From: Nemertoderma westbladi
Taxonomy: Eukaryota > Xenacoelomorpha > Nemertodermatida > Nemertodermatidae
DNA length: 23,834 nt
Assembly: GCA_032718475.1 (NCBI GenBank)
Contig: JAUCBJ010005213.1
Location: 1 to 23,834 of the forward strand
Direction of reading: 5' to 3'
The stretch's first letter is position 1, and every line of letters begins with the position of its first letter. Position numbers and translations under genes: made by a program. This document shows, in pieces, positions 7,811-16,901 of this stretch. A model generated the notes under the pieces. It ran no database searches, was not told the DNA's origin, and saw only the letters and a list, made by a program, of their open reading frames with translations.

Positions 7811-8043
7811 GCTGTATCTATGCAACCACATTATGTACCAGCCCAATTTTTTACGAGAATTAGTCAAATTTAATGGCGCCTCTTTTGCTAAAAACGGCGT
7901 TGCAATTAGACTTCAACTTTTCGATGTGGGTGCCACCTCAAAATTTGGTCCCAAGCAGAGTTTTTTTTTGAAATATTCGAATTTTACAAGGTCATTTGAG
8001 AGTTAGTAATTCTTTATATAGGGGCTTTTTTTATTGATTCTAC
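7811..8043. other. Short stretch without a gene
   Basis: Nothing recognisable; possibly the interior of the putative piggyBac-like relic whose end is at 7752. Confidence 0.4.
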
Positions 8044-9957
8044 ATGCATAGTATGTGGAGCAAAAATATGGAAAATTTCTACCACAATCTACAACCAACT
8101 TCTGATGGAGTCGATCAGCATGCATTCTTAATTTTCCTAGGTGACTTTAATGTAAGTCTACGTCATTCATCTACATCTCATACTAGACCAAGTGGTCATA
8201 AGTCCCAGATAGACCATAGTATTCTGTTTCGTAGGAAATACAGGAGCTCTATTCTGTACAAGACAGAAGTACAGAGACAAGACAGAAGGTATAAGGTTCT
8301 CGGTCTCGCCTCTGAAGCAGCAGATTAATGCGTGGGTTATATAGTGGGTTCACAGAAGTTATTAGGTTAGCGGCTGAAAAAACACTTCCTGGTATACCCT
8401 CGAAACAGGAAAAAGAGCCCCCCCCCCCCTCCTAGACTGACCACAGAATTCGGAAGTGCCGAAATGACTTCACTAAGGCGCAGAATGAGTCCCGCTGATT
8501 CGGGCACACTAGGTCAGATTAGGATACAGTTAAGACTGCATCTAGGTCCCATTAATACGCAGTACTATGATAATCTAAAGGAGCTTATCAATAAGCAGGT
8601 TGATGCCATTAATAATGCTGATGATAGCAGATAATCAGCTCAGGCATGGTATTCAATAAAATTACTAACTGGGAGGAAAGGCCAACCAACCAAACACCAA
8701 GGTTAAGGCTGAATCTCCAGCTGAACTCCTCAATGGTCGGAAGGCCCACCTTGAGAAGCTTCTAAACAATGACAGGGTATTAGCCTGATATACTTTGAGG
8801 TACATCGTGTATCTGAGTCTGTTCTCACAGATATCCACATCTCCTTTGCTGAAATTAAGACTGCAGCAAGGGGCATGAAGACCAACCGTGCCATTGGAGT
8901 AGATGGCGTGCCCCCTGAGGTCTTTAAATTCCTGAGTGCTTGGAGCTCATTCACCCCATTATTCTGGACATGTATTGGACAAAGAGAGTCCCTCAAGAAA
9001 TGAAAATATATAAGTTGGTCCATGCCCCAAAGAAGGGCAACCTAACAATCTGAGAGACTGTTATGTGAGAACAAGAATACTAACCAAAATACTTGCAGCA
9101 CATGGGATTCCTGAGGAAATTATTGCAGCTATCAGATCACATTTCAATGGTTCCACCACATTTGCGTCTACTGCTTATGGTGATACAGATCCATTCGAAG
9201 TCTTATGCAGAGTCCTTCAAGGTAAAACACTTGCACTATTCTTATTCTTTATTGCGGTTGATTATGTTCTACGCATGCCCTTAGAACATCTTAATAAAGA
9301 TTTGGTAAGGTACCCTTACTGGCACAAGAAGTGGAGGAAATGCAGCAAAGTACCTTACTAATATAGACTTTGCTGATGATATAGGCGTACTTTCAGGTTC
9401 ACTTTCAAAGGCTTTTCAGCTCATTGGACCAGATTGGTTCTAGTGTTTGTCTTTTTGTAAACTCCTATAGTACTCTTATATGGGAGTCCATGCTGGGCTC
9501 TAACTGCAGAGGATTCCAAATCTCTAGACGGCACCCTCACAAGAATGCTGCACCGCGTTCATTGTGTCAAGTACAATGCACACATCTCCAATCAGTCACT
9601 ATATAACATTGTAGGTGTCTCATTAGTTCCCCCAAGCTTGACACTAGAACAAAGTCGCCTCCGCTTTGCAGGACATTGCTTTGGGCGTGAGGACTAACTA
9701 GTGCATAATCTTGTGCTTTTGCTATCTTATGAAGTGAATACGTATGGTGGACAACCCATGACTTTCTTGAGACGCCTATTAAATGACACTGGCCTTGAAG
9801 ATACGGATGATCTAGCAATTGTCATGGGTGCTAGAGAGTTGTGGTGGCACAATTTTGTCGACAAGCCAACACAGCATTCTTAATATATATGTAATATGTA
9901 TAATGCAGCTGCAATGTAGCATGCCGGTAGTAGTAGTAGTAATAGTAGTTAGTAGTA
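8044..9957 (+). mobile_element. LINE-A, longest copy: endonuclease, reverse transcriptase and C-terminus, with internal deletions
   Basis: Three conserved parts are in order. Endonuclease: FLIFLGDFNV and SGHKSQIDH (8044-8328), the GDFN and QIDH motifs of APE-type LINE endonucleases. Reverse transcriptase: VDGVPPEVFK near 8910, then GIPEEIIAAI, RVLQGKTLA and DYVLRMPL (9065-9290), and NIDFADDIGVLSG with the catalytic FADD at 9369-9380. C-terminus: LRFAGHCFGRED near 9655 and GLEDTDDLAIVMG (9790-9830). The 3' end is a TAG repeat (9925-9957). A complete element should be longer: the segment with motifs 1-4 is missing at about 9060 and another piece is missing near 9420-9470; stops and frameshifts are frequent. 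A homopolymer of 12 C interrupts it at 8418. Inactive. Confidence 0.87.
9925..9957 (+). repeat. TAG-repeat 3' tail of LINE-A
   Basis: GTAGTAGTAGTAGT with small interruptions immediately after AATGTAGCATGCCG. Two other LINE-A copies end the same way at 1690-1702 and 20163-20175 (both minus strand), so the microsatellite is a property of the family. Confidence 0.85.
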
Positions 9958-10089
9958 GTGCTGACACCTTTAATTATAACTTTTCGTCAACTGAAGCAAT
10001 TCTTAATGGATCACCTTTCTTTGCTCCACATACTATGCATGTCTCTTCACAAACCACATTCGTGCAAGTTTTCCTTTTAAGAGTAGGAA

Positions 10090-10490
10090 TAGCACCCATC
10101 TCCAGTTCGTGCTACAATTTTCAAAAGTTTTTATGGCTTACTAAAATTAATTTTTTTGCGGTATATAGCGGTTTTTGGACACTGATCACGATTATAGAAC
10201 TCAAATATAACATTTTTCATTTTCATTTCAATAAATGAAAAATCACTAAAAATTCAAATTGATTTTTTGACCATGTAGGTTTTTTGGGATGCTGATCACA
10301 AATATTACACTGAAATATACCATACTTTGTTGATTAGGCAATTTTTGGACATGTGTCAATGTGCGGCACGAAAACTACAAGTCTAGCACAAATTTGATAA
10401 TCAAAAATAATTACCAAGTCAACCTAATTTTTAGACATTATGGGTTTTCTGGGACGCTGATCACGAATATGACACTCATATATATATATC
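10090..10490 (-). mobile_element. Relic of the internally repeated DNA transposon (inverted copy)
   Basis: Read in reverse complement it aligns along its length with 21450-21900: AGCGGTTTTTGGACACTGATCACGATTATAG, cut here as GGTTTTTGG and TGATCACGATTATAG; then GGGATGCTGATCAC; then ATTATGGGTTTTCTGGGACG with GCTGATCACGAATATGACA. The three GCTGATCAC-type phrases fall at about 10180, 10290 and 10457. Ends are not identified; a possible one is at 7752. Confidence 0.72.
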
Positions 10491-10514
10491 GTATATCTCA
10501 ATATATCGTAAAAA

Positions 10515-10785
10515 TTCACGGTTTATCCAATCTGATATTGAGCAAAAAAAGGCAAGGCTGGCCAATCAGATATTGAGAAAAAATACATTGCGAAAATATT
10601 TACACGGTTTGACCAATCAGATATTGAGAAAAAAAACATTGAGAAATTAAATACATTAAGAAAAAAATTATTTTAGATTTGACCAATCAGATGTTGAGAA
10701 AAAAATATTGAGAAAATAAATACATTGAGAAAAAAATCATTGAGAAAATAAATACAATGAGAAAAAAAAACATTGAATATTAATA
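10515..10785 (+). repeat. Degenerate tandem array of CCAATCAGATATTGAG and ATTGAGAAAATAAATAC motifs
   Basis: CCAATC(A/T)GAT(A/G)TTGAG occurs at 10527, 10562, 10613 and 10683; two are preceded by CACGGTTT. Between and after them, ATTGAGAAAA and AATACATTGAGAAAAAA recur about ten times to 10780. CCAATCAG is the consensus of an NF-Y (CCAAT-box) site, but in an AT-rich satellite this may be coincidence. Confidence 0.75.
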
Positions 10786-11509
10786 CTAAATGTATGCCAT
10801 AAATAAAAGCAAGTCATCTTCCTAACACGCAGAATCTGTGATGGCATATAATATAATCAATCAGTGTGATCAACTCATACATATGAAAAATACAAATGAA
10901 CTTTCTATTTATAGTTTCTAGTTCTATACAGTCTTAGTAAACTTAGCATTCTATCTATTTTCTTCGTAGATGGAACCCATTCAATTGAATAGCATTACTA
11001 ACACTACTATTTTTCCATTACCACCAGTTGATAGTTCATCATTGCGTCCATGGGACTTTTTATTTATGTCTATTATTTGAGCCCAGGCGCTGTGGGAAGA
11101 ATGGGTGAACGTGCCAAGAACCTTAGAATAGGATCAGCTTGCCCCGTTCCCATTTTCATCAGCCATAATTTTTAGAGGAATCAGGTTCTTAAGTAAAACT
11201 CTTTTGATGTGAAAGAAAAAGTATCGGATTGAGCAGTTCTGTATATTGAGTCCAAAGTGGATATGGAACGTTTCGTCCCGGGGTTGAAGAGTCCCAAAAA
11301 TTATCTGAGGATGAAAATTCCAGGGAGTCACGAAAAGTCCGCTGCCCTGGAATTTTACTTCTGGACCATTTCTCCAGAACTTTTCATCACAGACTATATT
11401 CGTAGATATCTCGCCTGGATATCTTCCCTTCACTGTTAGTCTCAAAAGGAAAATTACTAAATAAATAATGCATGATGCAGCTACAGAAAAATAGATATCA
11501 TCTGAAAAT
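10786..11509. other. No gene recognised
   Basis: A minus-strand frame at 11134-11445 (103 codons) has no recognisable motif or helix pattern and an opposing frame of 60 codons overlaps it. Treated as chance frames in anonymous DNA. Confidence 0.5.
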
Positions 11510-11820
11510 CAGACCTCTCCAGGCACCTGAAGACTAAGTTCTATCGAACCACAGGGGACTTTTATTCAGGGGGTGAGACGTGGACACTGACGAGATCACT
11601 TTAACAACGAATTGGTGGTTGCTTCACAAGACTATGCATGGGTAGCCTTAAAGATCACCTGTAGACAACACAAGACATGTTTTATGATACAATACCACCT
11701 GTATCAACCAATCAACCACCCTCCGTAAACTCAGATTAAGATTCAGTGGGCACTGCTGGAGAAGTAAACATGAGGTCATACCAGATCTATTTCAATTACA
11801 ATTTATGGTGTTTCATGTTT
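11510..11820 (+). mobile_element. LINE C-terminal relic, a family related to but distinct from LINE-A
   Basis: Translated pieces follow the order of a LINE C-terminal domain: KSDLSRHLKTKFYRTT, then GGETWTLTRSL, GGCFTRLCMGSLKDH, FYDTIPPVST and finally LRLRFSGHCWRSKHEV. The cognate pieces in LINE-A read PTINRKLKVRLFRAAV, ALTAEDT, LRFAGHCFRRED. Sequence identity to LINE-A is low at DNA level, so this is another family. It needs at least two frame changes and contains stops; no tail or target duplication was seen. Confidence 0.75.
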
Positions 11821-11929
11821 GGTGCAAAAAAATGCTAGGTGCGAGACTTTTTGCTAAAATACGTGATAAAATAACTTCAGAGCATATATGATGATTGCCT
11901 TCACTAATCCAAATAAGAATGAAGCACCA

Positions 11930-12516
11930 TGTGTTAGCGGATTCAATTCCGCTAACCACCCCATAAAGTTGGGAAACGGTGTCTTTAAGCAATATTGGAC
12001 AACACGAGGTTGATTACCAATCAACCTCGTACCACCCCCAATAAACGGGGACGATAAACCCCAAAGGGCCGTACACAATGGGGGTCAGAGGTTACACCTC
12101 CGGGAGAGGGAAAGTGACAGTAGCGGGGGGGGGGGGGGGGGGGGGAAACACTCCCAGAGAGATGGGAGGCGAGAATTAGGTTACTAGCCAATGGGGGGCA
12201 AGCATCCGCTGAGTAATAAGGTCAACATAGTGTATATTACTGGTTGGTGTTTCATTTATTCAGTTAGTTTACTCAGTTGTTAGTCAGCTAGTTAGGGCAG
12301 TACGGTAACACTTTACTACCGTCACCGCCGCCATCAACCATATCATATTATTCTGTTATCTCAACTGTACTGTCTGTTATTTCAACATATACTATATTTC
12401 ATATATCTACCCATCATATATTACCGAACAGCAACAAACTCTTTTCCTATTTTCACTCACGGCGGGGACGCGTACATAAACCACATTACCGGTCGGGATC
12501 CTCCGATCCCGTCACA
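11930..12516 (-). mobile_element. Hairpin-array element, copy 2 (inverted)
   Basis: On the minus strand it begins TGTGACGGGATC at 12516, with the hairpin CGGGATC/GATCCCG at 12494-12500/12505-12511. It then shares with copy 1, in order, AAAGAGTTTGTT (12444-12433), TGAATAAATG (12262-12253), CCCATTGGCTAGT (12195-12183) and the hairpin GTTAGCGGA/TCCGCTAAC (11933-11941/11948-11956). Its own perfect 12-bp hairpin, ACGAGGTTGATT, is at 12004-12015/12019-12030, near the position of the AGCCAAT hairpin of copy 1. A 21-G run lies inside at 12125-12145. The far end is not defined. Confidence 0.5.
12125..12145. repeat. Poly-G tract (21)
   Basis: Twenty-one G residues within hairpin-element copy 2, absent at the matching place in copy 1. 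Confidence 0.85.
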
Positions 12517-13124
12517 CCATGGGCAATAGTGCAATAGTCTCTGAAACCATCATGTCAGGCTATGTTTATCTGCAATTATAATAATAACAATAAATTAAAG
12601 CAAACAAAATCCACCCCCAGAATTAACTAACCAATAAACAAATACAAAAACATGCTCACATAATAAAATAATACAAAATAAAATAAAAGAATATGAATAT
12701 TTGATTAATATAATTTCATTACACCCTTAGTTAGAAATTGAATTGTTCACTTCAAATAATGTAGCTAAATTAGTCAGAAACTGTGCCTACAGAACGGTTA
12801 TCTGTAGGAAAACTAGAATGAGGCCTAACACTCACATATGAATCCGATCTAAAGGTATTTCAATCGAAATTAGTTTGTTTTACTCATAGTGACTTGGCTG
12901 TTTATACTGTGATTGTATGTAAAAAATAAACACTGAAGTTGACATTTCCTATTTTAATTACAATCATGGAGTGGACAGCGAATTGAGTTATAACTCTAAA
13001 ACATAATAAATATTAACATATTATGTATGAAGCATGTTTTTGTACAGAAATTCAGCGCCTTTCTAAATAGAAGAATTTCAGAAGAGAATATGCATCCAAA
13101 ATTTAATCGCCCAAACATAAAAAC
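12517..13124. other. AT-rich intergenic DNA downstream of the ABC transporter gene
   Basis: No gene or repeat seen. Because the transporter is on the minus strand, this is its 3' side. ATTAAA, a common variant poly(A) signal, occurs on the minus strand at 13107-13102. Confidence 0.5.
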
Positions 13125-13276
13125 TACCACAGAATAAAGCATACCAATACATGAAATTGAAAGTAAAATTCACTTTAATCGTGAAATTAAAAGTATTTTA
13201 TACCACAGAATAAAGCATACCAATACATGAAATTGAAAGTAAAATTCACTTTAATCGTGAAATTAAAAGTATTTTA
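13125..13276. repeat. Perfect 76-bp tandem duplication in the predicted 3' UTR
   Basis: 13125-13200 and 13201-13276 are identical, each beginning TACCACAGAATAAAGCATAC and ending AAAAGTATTTTA. The array starts 25 bases beyond the transporter stop codon. Each unit carries one ATTAAA on the minus strand, so the duplication also doubles a candidate poly(A) signal. Perfect identity implies a recent event or correction between units. Confidence 0.9.
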
Positions 13277-13301
13277 TGACAATGAGAAATTTTTTATAGC
13301 T

Positions 13302-16300
13302 TTAATTGCTTGTTTTCTTAGCTGCCAAATATAGCAAACTGTTCTTCTTTTCTATTAGACTTTCTGGTGTGTCAAATTCCACTATATGTCCTTCACTCAT
13401 CACTATTATTCTATCGCAGTTTATAATGGTATCTATCCGATGGGCTATTGTCATAACCGTTGCATTATCGAAATTCTTTGAGATGGCAGACTGTATGAGC
13501 TCATCTGTAAACTGATCAATAGAAGAAGTTGCCTCATCAATTAGAACAACCCGATATTTTCTTAACATTGCTCTCGCTAAACAGAGCAATTGTCTCTCGC
13601 CAACACTAAGGTTAGCTCCACGGTTTTCAACATGAAAATATAAGATATCAAATTGCCTCTCTTTGGGATTAAATGAACCATATTTATATTTAGAATCAAG
13701 TCTCATTTCCAAGGACGATTTCAATTGAACACTTTCTAGAGCCCCTATGATCTCAATACCATTAAACTCATTAAAAGGGTCTAAGTTATATTGCAATGTG
13801 CCTTCAAATAGGACAGGATCTTGTGGAATAACTGCTATTGACTTCCGCAAGTCGTGCAAACCAATTTCAGTTATATCAACATCATCTATCATGATTATTC
13901 CTTGAGGTTCAACAAGACGAAGTAACACTGTAAATAATGATGATTTTCCAGCTCCAGTTCGCCCTACAATTCCTATTTTCTCAGAAGGTCTTGTTATAAA
14001 GTTTATTCCATGCAGAACCTCATTATCCCCATAATTTAGCTTCACATTTTTGAAGGTAATAATTCCAACATTGGGCCAGTTAGTTGGAATTTGAGTACCA
14101 GAAATGTGGAATGGAGCCTCTTGGTCCAAATTATAGTAATCAAGAATTCGTTCAACAGATGTTAAATCAACTTCCAGTTCTGCTGTCATTATCATGAAAT
14201 ATGTGATATAATTGACCATACCAAAGACATATATTACAGCCACAAAGAAAATATCTTTAGATACAAAGCTATCCATGTACATAGAACTTAGTAAAACAAA
14301 TAAGCTAAAAATGGTAAAAAGAAGTGAAACACTCAATGTAAGCAATATAGTAAGATTATAAACCATGAACAATGACTCCGTGTGATGATCTAAGTGCTCA
14401 AAAAAACGTTTTAAATATATTGTTTGGACATCAAATGCTTTTATAATTTCACGTCCTTCCATGGTATCAGATGCATGTTGAAATATTGGATTTCTTGCTG
14501 ATGCTTCAATAAACTTCACCTGTTTGAGACTTTTCATAATATACAAACGCATCCCGAAAATTATTATTACTGTAGGAATAGCCAGCAATAAAGTCCATGG
14601 ATTTGCTACTCCTGAAAGTAAAATTGCAAGTGTGCAACGACAGAATGTATTTACAATTTCCACAACTAAATTTGGTAATATGTTATCCATTATTCCAATA
14701 TCTTTAGAGAATCGATTCAGTATTCCTCCTGCTGGATTCAGTTCAAAGAATTTCATTGGTGCATGCGCAACTCTTTTGAAAATTTCGCTATGCATTTTGT
14801 CAGATGCACATAATATGACATGATATATAGCAAACATACTGAATGTGATGCACAAAAAATATGAACAAATTAGATATGCATATCCAAGCACAATATCTCT
14901 CCACTGGCTATTAATTATTAGCTGGTTAATTATATTATAATTAACGTCAACATAATTATCATTTTGAGAATTATTAAATGAATCTTGAGTAGCCCAAGTG
15001 ACCAACCAATAATCCGATAAAGACAAATATACATAGGTAAAAATCCCTGATGATACTAATACTAGAAAACGTGGTACATTTAAACCAGATTTAATCAAAA
15101 TTAAAAGCATTGAAAGTGTAGACTTGGCTGTTCTATCTTTATCGGAATAGTTATCAATATTGTAATTATCATCTTCCTTAAATTCACTTTCATATATTTG
15201 GGCACTATCGATTTCTTTACAATTCAATGTTTGTGACATATTGTTACTGAGTAGTGATACAGTCATATCTTCAAAAAGAGATACAGTTTTAGCTTTTTCT
15301 GGTATAATATGTAGGAGGTGGGTAACCATGATGACAATTCCATTTGATTGACAATATTTTAAACAATTATCGACTAGGTTTTTTGCCACTCGTCTGTCTA
15401 CAGCTGATAGAGGATCATCCATGAGGTATATATTTGCCCTGGAATATACTGCTCTTGCCAAGGAGATACGAGCTTTTTGCCCACCAGATAATGAAATACC
15501 CTTTTCACCAACTAATGACATATCACCATCTTTAAACAGTGATAAATCCACAGATAAACAACTTAGTTTAATAACTTCATCATACCAATCCCGCTCAAAC
15601 ATTTTCCCCAGCAAAATATTTTCCCTTATTGTTCCTGAGAATATGAATGGTGTTTGAGATACATAGGCCAACTTTCCATTTATCTCAATTGATCCACTAT
15701 CAGGAGGCCACTCACCTAGTATTGCCTGCAATATGCTGGACTTTCCAGAACCTACTGGTCCTATAATGTATATTATGTCACCAACAGTTGCTTTGAAAGA
15801 TATATTGTCAATGGAAGATGCATTGTTAAAAGACCATCTTCCTGAAATGTTTTCTACATTTGCAAAGATATCGTTTGGGTCTGATTTATTTCTCAGTTTT
15901 CCGTTCCTTTGTAAATCCATTAAATCAAATAATTTGTAATTAAAACCTATATATGAATTAATTCGTTGGAAAACACACTGAATTTCTCCCAAGTCACGTA
16001 AAGCACGTCCAAATAGGAGTACACTTGTGATTACATTGATAAAAATGATGTTGGTGCTCAGTACTGTGACTATATTTAATTGAAATCCAAGCCCAGAATA
16101 CAGAACATAAAGACAAAATGTAACAATATAACCATAGACATACATAATAGTAGAATAAAATGAGTAGCAATACATGATTTTAGATATCTGTGAAAATTCT
16201 TGACTTCTGGCATTCTTTACCGCAGCTTCATATAATTCTTCCCAGCCAAACACTTTGATTGCTTTCATACCAACTAATATTTCATTTATCAGAGTTATTC

Positions 16301-16901
16301 TTTGGTCAGTGAATGAAGCTGCAATTCTTCGAACAATTGAAAATAACTTCGCAAATCCCAGACTCAATGGGAAGACTAACATTACAAGAAACATGCCAAA
16401 AATACCAGACCATCCCAAATTGAAATACATTAAAGGGAACACTAGAATTACCAAAATAGGTGTTGAAATGAGATTATTTGACAGGAAAGCAAATCGCTCA
16501 AATCTGCCAACATCTGAAGACAATAAGTTGGTAACTTGGCCAGTTGTTGTATGTTGAATATTGCACGAATTTATTGTCAATATTTTTCTATAGATAAGGG
16601 CACTGCATCCAATTTTGATTTTAGTCCCCAACATGTTAGAATAGAAAATGGAAATTCTAGATGCGATTACTGATAAAAGAGAAGCTATTCCAATTATTAA
16701 GCAATCAATTAATGCTTTTTCCCTTGAAACAATATTATCCATTTCCAAATAGTGTTCAATAAATCGTTGTAGAAATAGTATTCTAACCAGCAGTGAAACT
16801 TCATGAATAGTTCTTAAGATACAACAAATAAGGTATTCTTTCCAATGTATCATTATCAGTATTCTCAAAATATTGAATTCTTCTTTTGTTTCACCAACAT
16901 C
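13302..16901 (-). CDS. ABCC4-like: ABCC4/MRP4-like ABC transporter, exon 2 (bulk of the protein)
   Basis: Codes residues 60-1258 of a 1258-aa full ABC transporter; family members export organic anions, drug conjugates and cyclic nucleotides across the plasma membrane using ATP. Numbering includes exon 1. Membrane domain 1 spans about 80-380. NBD1 has Walker A GPVGSGKSS (440-448), Q-loop YVSQTPFIFSG, signature LSGGQ (530-534), Walker B IYLMDD (550-555) and a VTH switch histidine. Membrane domain 2 spans about 660-960. NBD2 has Walker A GRTGAGKSS (1039-1047), signature LSVGE (1157-1161), Walker B with D1181-E1182 and IAHR. NBD1 has Asp instead of the catalytic Glu after Walker B, as usual in ABCC proteins. 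No TMD0 is present, which is the short MRP4-type layout. About 18 residues (1131-1148) form an insertion before the NBD2 signature. Acceptor ATATTTCAG ends at 16902; the Met at 16943 lies in the intron. Human MRP4 is about 1325 aa, so the length fits. Confidence 0.95.
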   Translation of the reverse strand, partial: DVGETKEEFNILRILIMIHWKEYLICCILRTIHEVSLLVRILFLQRFIEHYLEMDNIVSREKALIDCLIIGIASLLSVIASRISIFYSNMLGTKIKIGCSALIYRKILTINSCNIQHTTTGQVTNLLSSDVGRFERFAFLSNNLISTPILVILVFPLMYFNLGWSGIFGMFLVMLVFPLSLGFAKLFSIVRRIAASFTDQRITLINEILVGMKAIKVFGWEELYEAAVKNARSQEFSQISKIMYCYSFYSTIMYVYGYIVTFCLYVLYSGLGFQLNIVTVLSTNIIFINVITSVLLFGRALRDLGEIQCVFQRINSYIGFNYKLFDLMDLQRNGKLRNKSDPNDIFANVENISGRWSFNNASSIDNISFKATVGDIIYIIGPVGSGKSSILQAILGEWPPDSGSIEINGKLAYVSQTPFIFSGTIRENILLGKMFERDWYDEVIKLSCLSVDLSLFKDGDMSLVGEKGISLSGGQKARISLARAVYSRANIYLMDDPLSAVDRRVAKNLVDNCLKYCQSNGIVIMVTHLLHIIPEKAKTVSLFEDMTVSLLSNNMSQTLNCKEIDSAQIYESEFKEDDNYNIDNYSDKDRTAKSTLSMLLILIKSGLNVPRFLVLVSSGIFTYVYLSLSDYWLVTWATQDSFNNSQNDNYVDVNYNIINQLIINSQWRDIVLGYAYLICSYFLCITFSMFAIYHVILCASDKMHSEIFKRVAHAPMKFFELNPAGGILNRFSKDIGIMDNILPNLVVEIVNTFCRCTLAILLSGVANPWTLLLAIPTVIIIFGMRLYIMKSLKQVKFIEASARNPIFQHASDTMEGREIIKAFDVQTIYLKRFFEHLDHHTESLFMVYNLTILLTLSVSLLFTIFSLFVLLSSMYMDSFVSKDIFFVAVIYVFGMVNYITYFMIMTAELEVDLTSVERILDYYNLDQEAPFHISGTQIPTNWPNVGIITFKNVKLNYGDNEVLHGINFITRPSEKIGIVGRTGAGKSSLFTVLLRLVEPQGIIMIDDVDITEIGLHDLRKSIAVIPQDPVLFEGTLQYNLDPFNEFNGIEIIGALESVQLKSSLEMRLDSKYKYGSFNPKERQFDILYFHVENRGANLSVGERQLLCLARAMLRKYRVVLIDEATSSIDQFTDELIQSAISKNFDNATVMTIAHRIDTIINCDRIIVMSEGHIVEFDTPESLIEKKNSLLYLAAKKTSN

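Noticed and set aside
11134-11445. 103-codon minus-strand frame
   Set aside because: No recognisable motif, opposite-strand frames overlap, and no splice or promoter context was found.
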